Source: an uncultured Clostridia bacterium (GTDB lineage: Bacteria > Bacillota > Clostridia > Christensenellales > UBA1242). From it: DNA of 9,612 bases. The stretch covers positions 1 to 9,612 of the forward strand of contig CAMOHL010000018.1 of assembly GCA_946615295.1 (NCBI GenBank), given 5' to 3'. This document shows positions 1 through 6,173 of this stretch, in pieces (within the stretch, counting starts at the first letter, position 1; each line of letters starts with the position of its first letter). Made by a program: the position numbers and the translations under genes. The notes under the pieces were generated by a model that saw nothing but the letters and a program-made list of their open reading frames with translations, searched no databases and was not told the DNA's origin.

Positions 1-477
1 ATGTATGAAATGCTAGAATATCTTGCACCAAAACTTCCAAAAGAAGTGCCACACTACTTGATGGGTGTTGGTAGTCCAGATTGCATAATAGAAGCAGTTT
101 TGAGGGGTATTGATATGATGGATTGTGTTTTGCCAACAAGAATCGCTCGAAATGGAACAGCTTATACAAGTCAAGGAAAAGTTGTTGTGAGAAATGGTTC
201 TTTCAAAGAAGATTATTCTCCACTTGACCCAGAATGTGATTGCTATTGTTGCACTCACTATACAAAGGCATATCTAAGACACCTTTTGAATGTAAACGAA
301 ATTTTGGGTGGCAGAATGTTGAGTTTGCACAACATAACATATCTTTTGAAATTGATGAAAGATATTAGAACTGCCATAAAAGAAGATAGACTTCTCGAAT
401 TTAGAGAAGAGTATTACAAAAAAACAAACTATGACAAAAAATTGTCGCAAACAACATTTCAAACAAAAAAGAAATAA
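1..477 (+). CDS. tgt: Queuine/preQ1 tRNA-guanine transglycosylase, C-terminal part (5' end outside window)
   Basis: Tgt exchanges the wobble guanine (G34) of GUN-anticodon tRNAs for the queuosine precursor preQ1 in bacteria. The visible 158 residues match the C-terminal half of the TIM-barrel enzyme: YLMGVGSPD (19-27), GIDMMDCVLPTR (36-47) with Asp41 as the catalytic nucleophile, PLDPECDCYCC (74-84), and zinc ligands Cys79, Cys81, Cys84 and His110. Asp41 to Cys79 is 38 residues, the same spacing as Asp264 to Cys302 in E. coli Tgt. The ATG at base 1 is almost certainly an internal Met, since the family is about 370-390 residues and residues 1-20 align inside the barrel; the true start lies upstream. 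The protein ends in a Lys/Thr/Gln-rich tail and stops at TAA (475-477). No clear terminator follows; the next gene is yajC, 100 bases on. In clostridia tgt usually follows queA. Confidence 0.96.
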   Translation: MYEMLEYLAPKLPKEVPHYLMGVGSPDCIIEAVLRGIDMMDCVLPTRIARNGTAYTSQGKVVVRNGSFKEDYSPLDPECDCYCCTHYTKAYLRHLLNVNEILGGRMLSLHNITYLLKLMKDIRTAIKEDRLLEFREEYYKKTNYDKKLSQTTFQTKKK

Positions 478-531
478 ACTCAAGTTTCGACAAAAAAAGT
501 TAAATACAAAAATAAATATATGTGAATTAGT

Positions 532-559
532 TTGAAATTTATATTTTTTTTGATAAAAT
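532..559 (+). promoter_or_regulatory. Candidate sigma-A promoter of yajC with extended -10
   Basis: TTGAAA (532-537) and TAAAAT (554-559) are separated by 16 bases, and a TG one base before the -10 (551-552) makes an extended -10 box. The predicted start of transcription falls near 566, almost on the ribosome binding site GAGGAG (566-571), so the leader would be very short. The bias to A and T makes chance matches common. Reading from tgt may also reach yajC. Confidence 0.4.
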
Positions 560-577
560 ATATTTGAGGAGATTATT

Positions 578-1021
578 ATGTTATTAGAATCATTTTTTCA
601 GTCTTATGGACTAATTATTATTTTGCTTGTTGCTTTTGCATTGATAATGCTTTACTACTTTTTTAGAAACAAAAAATTTCAACAAACTGAATTTGATTTT
701 CAAAATTCACTCAAAGTTGGCGACAAAGTAAAAACATATAGTGGTTTTTATGGAGTAGTAGAAAAAATAACAGAAACAACTGACGGAAAAGTTGTAACTC
801 TAAAACTTGGTGAAAACTCTTTTATTGATGTTGACATCAGAGCTTTGATGGGTATTGACTATAAAGAACTTGTTGTTGAAAATCCTGTTGAAAAAATTGA
901 GGAACAACCAGAACAAGTTGAACTTGAAAAAGTTGAACCTGAAACAATTGAAGAACCAAAATTTGAAGAAGAAGAGCAAGCAGAAAAGAAAACAAAAAGA
1001 ACAACAAAAAAATCTGAATAA
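578..1021 (+). CDS. yajC: YajC, accessory subunit of the Sec translocase, with long charged C-terminal tail
   Basis: YajC is a small single-span membrane protein that associates with SecD and SecF around SecYEG. Residues 10-29 form the N-terminal transmembrane helix, followed by a basic stop (RNKK). The conserved soluble core is LKVGDKVKTYSGFYGVVEKI (45-64), then a beta-rich segment with VTLKLGEN (73-80) and FIDVDIRALMGI (82-93). YajC proteins are commonly 85-115 residues; this one has 147. The surplus is a low-complexity tail from about 101, Glu-rich to about 135 and then Lys/Arg-rich to the end, with no visible fold. The start is set by GAGGAG at 566-571, seven bases before the ATG. Position between tgt and the secD/secF genes is the usual clostridial setting, although here a minus-strand gene separates it from secD. 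A terminator hairpin follows the stop. Confidence 0.95.
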   Translation: MLLESFFQSYGLIIILLVAFALIMLYYFFRNKKFQQTEFDFQNSLKVGDKVKTYSGFYGVVEKITETTDGKVVTLKLGENSFIDVDIRALMGIDYKELVVENPVEKIEEQPEQVELEKVEPETIEEPKFEEEEQAEKKTKRTTKKSE

Positions 1022-1043
1022 AAAAACAAGCAAAAATAAAAAC

Positions 1044-1075
1044 AAGTCATGAATGTTTATGTTCATGACTTTTTT
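1044..1075. terminator. Bidirectional intrinsic terminator between yajC and the convergent membrane-protein gene
   Basis: A perfect 10-base-pair stem AAGTCATGAA (1044-1053) with TTCATGACTT (1062-1071) encloses an 8-base loop (TGTTTATG). On the plus strand it runs into a T-rich tract (1070-1075, then TTGTTTTT). On the minus strand it is followed by the complement of the A-rich stretch 1021-1042, so it can stop transcription from both sides, as suits two convergent genes. Confidence 0.87.
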
Positions 1076-1133
1076 GTTGTTTTTATACTTTTTATTAAAT
1101 TTTAAAATTTTATCAAAAATTATTAAAAAAATG

Positions 1134-1162
1134 AAAAAAATATCATATTTATTGATATTTTT
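1134..1162 (-). terminator. Possible A/T-rich terminator at the end of the minus-strand gene
   Basis: AAAAATATCA (1136-1145) and TGATATTTTT (1153-1162) can form a 10-base-pair stem with a 7-base loop, touching the stop codon at 1161-1163. On the minus strand a long T-rich tract follows (complement of 1124-1140). The stem has only two G-C pairs, so it may be weak; the stronger hairpin at 1044-1075 lies further along as a backup. Confidence 0.4.
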
Positions 1163-1568
1163 AAGCATTTTTTGGTGTTTTTTTGAAATTTACAGCAATA
1201 ATTCCACAAATTGCTCCTGTTATTCCACCAAAGATGACATCATTCAAAAGTGATTTGTCAAATGCAAAATTTCCATTCAATAGTGAAAAAATTATAAATG
1301 CCAAAATGGTGTATAATATTCCAACAATCAAACCACTGACAAGCCCTTTTTGTCTGTTTGTTTTTAGACATACAAACACTCCAACCAAAATTGAAATTGC
1401 TTTTATCACTTGATTGATTGGCTTCAAAAATTGATCTGCAATGCCAAACATTTTTACTATAAATGCAAAAAACAAAATTCCAACAAGTGAAATCACAATT
1501 GCAACCAAACAACCTTTTAGCAAACTTACAACAAAACCATTATTTTTTAACTTTTCAATTTTTTTCAT
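1161..1568 (-). CDS. TIGR04086-type four-helix membrane protein of unknown function
   Basis: This 135-residue protein has four predicted membrane helices at about 14-40, 47-69, 75-98 and 108-127, with glycine-rich helices 3 and 4 (GLVSGLIVGILY; FGGITGAICGIIAVNFKK). Its length, the arrangement of helices and the ending in VNFKK fit the clostridial TIGR04086 membrane protein family, usually found beside yajC and secD; the assignment is by memory of the pattern. The function is not known. The start is supported by AGGTGA on the minus strand about seven bases upstream (complement of 1571-1578). A minus-strand TATAAT lies at 1616-1611 but without a good -35 at the right spacing. Unlike the arrangement I expect, this gene runs opposite to its neighbours, converging on yajC and diverging from secD, so it is not in the sec operon here. 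Confidence 0.8.
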   Translation of the reverse strand: MKKIEKLKNNGFVVSLLKGCLVAIVISLVGILFFAFIVKMFGIADQFLKPINQVIKAISILVGVFVCLKTNRQKGLVSGLIVGILYTILAFIIFSLLNGNFAFDKSLLNDVIFGGITGAICGIIAVNFKKTPKNA

Positions 1569-1649
1569 ATTTCACCTACAAAATATATTTATGCTCTGGT
1601 TTGGTAGATTATTATAAATTATTTATGTTTTATTTATTAGTTTAAATGT

Positions 1650-1665
1650 TTGACTAAATAGTCAA
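1650..1665. repeat. Inverted repeat over the secD -35 box, possible operator
   Basis: TTGACTA (1650-1656) and TAGTCAA (1659-1665) form a perfect 7-base inverted repeat around a 2-base centre. The left arm is the secD -35 box; the right arm is TTGACT on the minus strand, pointing to the divergent membrane-protein gene, though no convincing minus-strand -10 stands at 16-18 bases from it. A dimeric regulator could bind here and cover the promoter. It may also be chance in A/T-rich DNA. Confidence 0.4.
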
Positions 1666-1679
1666 TAATATTATATAAT
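1650..1679 (+). promoter_or_regulatory. Likely sigma-A promoter of the secD operon
   Basis: TTGACT (1650-1655) and TATAAT (1674-1679) are 18 bases apart, a near-consensus pair. Transcription would begin near 1686, giving a leader of about 20 bases that contains AGGAG (1691-1695), ten bases before the secD ATG at 1706. No other promoter of this quality was seen before secF, recJ, the rel gene or hemZ, which fits one transcript for all of them. Confidence 0.65.
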
Positions 1680-1705
1680 ATACAAGTTTAAGGAGATAGG
1701 ACAAA

Positions 1706-3031
1706 ATGAAAAAGAAACACTCAATAGCAAGATTTATTCTAATATCTGTTTTGTGTGCTATTTTTGCAGTTCTTACAATATTCAGTTTTAGTCTTCCTGG
1801 CAGTTCAAAAGACTATGACTTTGTAGGTTTTGCTAGAGCCATAAATCTTGGAATAGAATATAGAGGTGGAACAGTTGCAACTTACTCAGTTCAACTCAAT
1901 TCTACAAACAATCAAAATATTCAAGAAGGCATTGCAAGCAACGCAACAAGAATAAAATATTTGCTTGACAATGAAGGATATGATACAAATGTATATCAAA
2001 ACGGAGAAGATATTGTTGTTGAATATTTTGATGAATATTTCAACGAAGAGTCAGCTTTTGACCTTGCTGAAATTGTTAATGATATCATAAACGAAAAGCC
2101 ATATTTTGCAATAAAAACAGAACAAGGTGATGACAAAGATGAAATTGTCAAGCCAACAGATGTTGAATCAGTTATTGCAACAACAAGTGGCTCACAAAAT
2201 GTATTGTTTATAACATTCACAAAAGAAGGTGCTGAAAACTTTCAAAAAGTTATTGATAAAGGAACAGGATATTTCTATATCGGCTCAAGCAATTTTTCAA
2301 TGAGTTTGTCAAAAGACAGTGTAACAAAAGAATATATTGGAATTGTTGTTAGCAGTTTAGAAACAGCAAAGAATTATGCAAGTCAAATCAAATCCGCAAA
2401 ATATGATATGACTTTAAAGTTGTATGACAACATAACTTCTTTTGAAAAGATGGGCACAAGAATTTATACAAGTCAAGAAGCAAACAGAAATGTTGTTATG
2501 CTCATATGTTTAACAGTTGGCATATTCCTTGCAATTGTTATTTCACTTGTTTGCATATACAAAACAATGGGACTTGTTGGTGGTCTTATTATGCTTATTG
2601 GCATTTTGCTTCAAATCATATTGTTGCAAGCAATTCCAACATCAGTGTTGACATTCACAGTCGTTTCATCATTTGCAAGTATGCTTGCAATGGCACTTGG
2701 TGGTCTCAGTTTGTTTGTAATGTTTAGAAGTATGAGTGCAGAATATCAAAAGGGCAAAATCATTTCTGCAAGTGTAAAATTTGGTTATAACAAAGTTTGG
2801 AAATTTTTGCTTGATATGTTTATCTTGCTTGCTATACCAACCATCATTGCATTTATATTTGGAACATTTGTTGTAAAACAATTTGCAATAGCATTTATCT
2901 GTGGATTGGCTGTTTATGGTCTTGTAACATTGCTATTTGGAAAATACTTTACAAAATGGCTCACATATATAAAGTTTAAAAACACAGATTATGGTTTCAA
3001 AAGGGAGGCAAATGTAGATGAACTCAAATAA
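1706..3031 (+). CDS. secD: SecD-like export subunit lacking the transmembrane proton-relay aspartate
   Basis: SecD with SecF forms an RND-fold membrane complex that uses the proton or sodium gradient to help pull proteins out of SecYEG. The 441 residues show helix 1 (about 8-30), the D1-type motif LGIEYRGGT (48-56), an extracytoplasmic region to about 260, and five more helices (263-286, 288-309, 313-341, 364-390, 392-412). Family membership of the membrane part is clear: from the TM4 site to the loop aspartate (Asp370) the spacing of 36 residues equals that of typical SecD, and FGT (385-387) is kept. Yet the TM4 signature VDANVLIFERI is replaced by GLSLFVMFRSM (333-343): Leu334 stands where E. 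coli has Asp519, and no acidic residue is present in that helix. The 'DANITT' stretch reads DMFILL. The gene overlaps secF by 14 bases, so the two are coupled. Transport by the usual proton route seems unlikely (inference). Confidence 0.9.
   Translation: MKKKHSIARFILISVLCAIFAVLTIFSFSLPGSSKDYDFVGFARAINLGIEYRGGTVATYSVQLNSTNNQNIQEGIASNATRIKYLLDNEGYDTNVYQNGEDIVVEYFDEYFNEESAFDLAEIVNDIINEKPYFAIKTEQGDDKDEIVKPTDVESVIATTSGSQNVLFITFTKEGAENFQKVIDKGTGYFYIGSSNFSMSLSKDSVTKEYIGIVVSSLETAKNYASQIKSAKYDMTLKLYDNITSFEKMGTRIYTSQEANRNVVMLICLTVGIFLAIVISLVCIYKTMGLVGGLIMLIGILLQIILLQAIPTSVLTFTVVSSFASMLAMALGGLSLFVMFRSMSAEYQKGKIISASVKFGYNKVWKFLLDMFILLAIPTIIAFIFGTFVVKQFAIAFICGLAVYGLVTLLFGKYFTKWLTYIKFKNTDYGFKREANVDELK
3001..3031 (+). 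promoter_or_regulatory. secF ribosome binding site inside the secD end; 14-base overlap
   Basis: AAGGGAGG (3001-3008) lies nine bases before the secF ATG (3018) and within the secD coding sequence, whose stop is at 3029-3031. This strong site fixes the secF start and indicates coupled translation in a roughly equal ratio. Confidence 0.8.
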
Positions 3032-3716
3032 AAAATATAATGCATACAAATCATCAATATATTTTTTGATAGCAAATGCAGTTTTGCTTGTTGCAGCAAT
3101 AATAGTTTTTGCAATTTTCGGATTTAATTTTGGAACTACAATTGGTGGATCAAAAATATTTTTTGAAAGTGCAATGGTTATATTCTTGTCTTTGATTTCA
3201 ATATTTGTTTATGTTGGACTTAGACATGATTGGGCAAAGGCATTGACAGTTGTTTTGGTTTCTTTGCACAATATATTGCTTTCATTAGCTTTGGTTGTTT
3301 TGATAAGAGTGCCATTGTCAGAAAACATCATTTCAGGTTTTGTTTTTGTAATTGCTCTAACATCAATTTTTACAATAGTATTAACAAAAGATAACAACGA
3401 AAATTTGAAAAAATCAGATTATAGTGAAATTATAAAAAAGAAAATTTCACAAAATGGAAAATTTGTTGCAGTTATTTCAGCGATTGTTGCAGCAATAGTA
3501 TTTTTGAATATAATTGTTTTGAGTAAAGATATATTTTCTCTTGCAAGAATGTTGTCAATTATGCTTATTGTTATGATTTATGCTGGATTTACTGTATTGT
3601 TGCCTACTTGGTGCTTCTTTGATTCAAAGATAAAAAAAGTTAAAAAAGTTAAAACAGATGATAAAGTTGAAAATCAAAAGGTAGCAAAAGCTGTTCAAAC
3701 TGATGATAGCTTGTAA
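3018..3716 (+). CDS. secF: SecF-like subunit with deleted extracytoplasmic domain and missing relay residues
   Basis: The 232-residue protein is short for SecF (commonly about 290-320). Helix 1 (about 13-34) is followed by GFNFGTTIGGSK (35-46), matching GFNWGLDFTGGT of E. coli SecF, and then almost at once by helix 2 (about 50-66); the roughly 100-residue extracytoplasmic domain between them is gone. From LRHDW (68) onward, 62 residues align without a gap to E. coli FRFEW...DRIREN as I recall that sequence. In this stretch the HD pair of TM3 reads HN (84-85), and the SLNDS motif reads TSIFT (115-119), so Phe118 replaces Asp213. Lys148 sits about where Arg247 is expected. Helices continue at about 76-96, 104-123, 150-168 and 173-196. 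The tail (203-232) is Lys-rich and then mixed-charge, with a tandem 9-base repeat at 3633-3650. SecD is the obvious partner. Confidence 0.85.
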   Translation: MNSNKKYNAYKSSIYFLIANAVLLVAAIIVFAIFGFNFGTTIGGSKIFFESAMVIFLSLISIFVYVGLRHDWAKALTVVLVSLHNILLSLALVVLIRVPLSENIISGFVFVIALTSIFTIVLTKDNNENLKKSDYSEIIKKKISQNGKFVAVISAIVAAIVFLNIIVLSKDIFSLARMLSIMLIVMIYAGFTVLLPTWCFFDSKIKKVKKVKTDDKVENQKVAKAVQTDDSL

Positions 3717-3732
3717 GGAAATTTATAATTTG

Positions 3733-3767
3733 TTGTAGTCTCCAATATCTTTGGGGACTATAATTTT
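3733..3767 (+). terminator. Imperfect hairpin between secF and recJ, possible weak terminator or attenuator
   Basis: TTGTAGTCTCC (3733-3743) can pair with GGGGACTATAA (3753-3763), eleven pairs including two G-U pairs, around a 9-base loop. Only four T follow (3764-3767), so complete termination is doubtful; partial read-through or a processing site would fit an operon in which recJ has no obvious promoter of its own. Confidence 0.5.
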
Positions 3768-3784
3768 ATAAGAAAGATACAAAA

Positions 3785-3799
3785 ATGGGTAAAAAATGA
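3785..3799 (+). other. Four-codon reading frame (MGKK, TGA) overlapping the recJ start
   Basis: An ATG at 3785 opens a frame of four codons ending in TGA at 3797-3799, so that ATGA (3796-3799) serves as stop and recJ start. As recJ lacks a good Shine-Dalgarno site, reinitiation from this frame is conceivable. The frame has itself no strong binding site, and chance is a fair alternative. Confidence 0.25.
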
Positions 3800-6159
3800 G
3801 ATTTGAAGAAATAAAACTCAATAAGAGTGATGAAGAAATTGCAAGTTTTGCAAAAGAGTTGAATGTATCAAATACATTTGCAAAAATACTTTTGCAAAGA
3901 AATATTGATACAGTTGAAAAATTTAATAAATATATAAATCCAGGTCTTCAAGATATGAGAGACCCATTTTTGTTGAATAATATGAATTTATGTCATAATC
4001 GTATTCAAAAAGCTATTGATAACAATGAAAGAGTGCTAATTTATGGTGATTATGATGTAGATGGTATCAGTGCAGTTGCTATATTATACAAGTTTTTGAA
4101 AGATAAAATTTCAAATATAGATTGTTTTTTGCCAAACAGATACGAAGATGGCTATGGCTTAACTCTGGAGAGTAGCAAAAAAATTATTGATTTATACAAG
4201 CCAAATTTGATTATCACTGTTGATTGTGGAATCACATCAGTTGAAGAAACTGAATATATAAAGAGTTGTGGAGTAGATATAATCATAACAGATCATCACG
4301 AGCCACAGGAACAATTGCCAGAAACTATTGTTGTTGACCCAAAGATTAAAAATCAGCAATATGGTTTTGATGGCATTTGTGGGGCAGGTGTTGCTTTGAA
4401 GGTGGTTGAAACATTTGTTGGAAGAAACAATTTGGATGAATATTTACCAATCTGTGCAATTGCAACAGTTAGTGATATAGTTCCTTTAATCGATGAAAAT
4501 AGAGCTATTGTAACACTAGGATTAAAATTACAAGACAACTTACCAGAAGGTGTAAAAATGCTCATAAAGCATTCAAAAATAGATAACCTTAACAGTCAGG
4601 CAATATCATTCAAAATTGCACCAAAACTCAATGCTGCAGGCAGAATGGGTAGTGCGAACTATTCTCTCGATTTGTATATTTCAAATGATAGAAAAACATT
4701 GAATAGTTCTTTAAAAATTGTTGATGAACTTAACATAAAAAGACAAAAGCTCTCTCAACAAATATATGAAGATTGTTTGGAAATTATAAAAGAAAAAAGG
4801 CTATATACAAACAGGGCAATTATAGTTTCAAGCAAAAAATGGGATAGTGGTTTGCTTGGAATTGCCTGTGCAAGACTTGTTGAAGATTTTTGTAAGCCTG
4901 TGTTTCTTTTTAGCGAAGAAGATGGTGAGCTAAAAGGTAGTGTTAGAAGCATTGAAAAAATAAATATTCATGAAGTTCTTTCAAGTTGCTCAGATTTTTT
5001 GGAAACCTTTGGTGGACATAGTATGGCAGCAGGACTTGCATTAAAAGTTGAGAACTATGACAAATTTCAACAACAAATATATGACTACCTAAACAAAAAT
5101 ACAACAGAAGAAATTTATATTCCAGTCAAAAGATATGAAACAAAAATATTGCCAGAAGAAGTAAATGAAAGTTTGGTTAATGAACTAAAATTGCTTGAAC
5201 CTGTTGGTTGCGAAAATCCAAGCCCTATATTTTTGACAGAGTATGAAAAATGCTTTGTGTCAAGAACTCAAAACTATTCAAATCACTTAAACATCATTGC
5301 AAACAATTCACTAAAACTAATTGCATTTAATGCTGATAGGTTTTTGGATGACTATGAATATGCGACAAAAAAATCGACTATATTTGAAATTCAATCAATA
5401 AAATTTAAAAATAAATTGATAATCAAAGGCATTGTAAAAAATACTATATTTAGTGGTTTTAGCAATGAATTAGAGAACATATCTAATGGCAGAATTTTAA
5501 AACAATTTATTGGAAACACCTACTACGGGGATATAGAATATTTTACACAATATGAATTAAAAACACTTTTGGATAAGTTGCTTAAAACAAATAGTGGCAC
5601 AGCAATAGTTATATATAACAAATCAACACTAGAAAAGTTTAAAAGCACTTTGGATTTGTATGATTTAAACTATTATGTCGGTGGAAGCCAAAGCAAATTT
5701 GAAGAGAACTCTGTTGTTTTTGCAATGGAAGATTTGGATAGCATAAAAAACTACAAAAACTTGGTGTTTTTAGACACATTGCTAGATACTAACTTTTTGA
5801 GTGGTTCAAACAATAAAATTTTTGCCATAAAAAATCAACCATCAAATATTGAAAAATTGTTTTTGACAAGAGATAATTTTGCTGTTATATACAAAGCTAT
5901 TGTTGAGGTTATTAAATCTCAAATATACTATTCAAATGAAATTGAGCTATACAATTTGATTAGAAGAATAAATCCTCAACTTTTCAAAATGAGATTTGCA
6001 CAATTCATTTCAGCATTATACACATTTTTGGAACTTGGAATGTTAAAGTTTGACAAAAAATTTGAATATCATATATATATTGACGAAAAAGTTAGAAGCA
6101 AGTTAGAAAACAGCAGTTTTTATAACAAACTGAATTTTATTTCAAAAGTTACTAGATAA
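3796..6159 (+). CDS. recJ: Single-stranded-DNA-specific 5'-3' exonuclease RecJ, long form
   Basis: RecJ degrades single-stranded DNA 5' to 3' in recombination (RecF route), base excision and mismatch repair, using two metal ions. The DHH domain shows DYDVDG (85-90), TVDCGI (141-146), TDHHEP (165-170), DPK (181-183) and TVSDIVPL (224-231). The DHHA1 domain shows WDSGLLGIACARL (349-361) and GGHSMAAGLAL (406-416), followed by an OB-fold region with ELKLLEPVGCENPSPIF (about 465-481) and a C-terminal extension from about 570. The total of 787 residues is close to the B. subtilis type. At position 350 Asp takes the place of the His or Asn usual in this motif; the other metal ligands look intact. 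The start has only a weak ribosome binding site (GGGT at 3787-3790) and overlaps a four-codon reading frame. In clostridia apt often follows recJ; here the rel gene follows after 14 bases. Confidence 0.97.
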   Translation: MRFEEIKLNKSDEEIASFAKELNVSNTFAKILLQRNIDTVEKFNKYINPGLQDMRDPFLLNNMNLCHNRIQKAIDNNERVLIYGDYDVDGISAVAILYKFLKDKISNIDCFLPNRYEDGYGLTLESSKKIIDLYKPNLIITVDCGITSVEETEYIKSCGVDIIITDHHEPQEQLPETIVVDPKIKNQQYGFDGICGAGVALKVVETFVGRNNLDEYLPICAIATVSDIVPLIDENRAIVTLGLKLQDNLPEGVKMLIKHSKIDNLNSQAISFKIAPKLNAAGRMGSANYSLDLYISNDRKTLNSSLKIVDELNIKRQKLSQQIYEDCLEIIKEKRLYTNRAIIVSSKKWDSGLLGIACARLVEDFCKPVFLFSEEDGELKGSVRSIEKINIHEVLSSCSDFLETFGGHSMAAGLALKVENYDKFQQQIYDYLNKNTTEEIYIPVKRYETKILPEEVNESLVNELKLLEPVGCENPSPIFLTEYEKCFVSRTQNYSNHLNIIANNSLKLIAFNADRFLDDYEYATKKSTIFEIQSIKFKNKLIIKGIVKNTIFSGFSNELENISNGRILKQFIGNTYYGDIEYFTQYELKTLLDKLLKTNSGTAIVIYNKSTLEKFKSTLDLYDLNYYVGGSQSKFEENSVVFAMEDLDSIKNYKNLVFLDTLLDTNFLSGSNNKIFAIKNQPSNIEKLFLTRDNFAVIYKAIVEVIKSQIYYSNEIELYNLIRRINPQLFKMRFAQFISALYTFLELGMLKFDKKFEYHIYIDEKVRSKLENSSFYNKLNFISKVTR

Positions 6160-6173
6160 AAAAGGAAAACTAT

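Noticed and set aside
1..3. ATG at the first base as a true tgt start
   Set aside because: Residues after it align inside the Tgt barrel, the full enzyme is over twice as long, and there is no upstream sequence to judge a binding site; it is an internal Met at the window edge.
1096..1115. A/T-only palindrome (AAATTTTAAAATTT) as a terminator or binding site
   Set aside because: Only A and T; such palindromes are expected by chance in this DNA and the stem would be very weak.
800..1168. Long Phe/Leu/Asn-rich frame on the minus strand opposite yajC
   Set aside because: It mirrors the A-rich, Glu/Lys-coding tail of yajC; low complexity, no binding site, and it spans the terminator hairpin.
1022..1705. 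A SCIFF-like Cys-rich peptide gene between yajC and secD
   Set aside because: Small frames on the plus strand here (such as 1053-1253 and 1183-1413) are hydrophobic or lie antisense to the membrane-protein gene and show neither the Cys pattern nor a ribosome binding site.
3633..3650. Tandem repeat of AAAAAAGTT in secF as a phase-variable tract
   Set aside because: Two copies of a 9-base unit keep the frame (KKVKKV), so change in copy number would not switch the gene off; too short to call.
3018..3716. Frameshift or sequencing error as the cause of the short SecF
   Set aside because: The frame is open from a strong binding site to the stop, and the parts on both sides of the missing domain align in the same frame, so an in-frame deletion explains it better.
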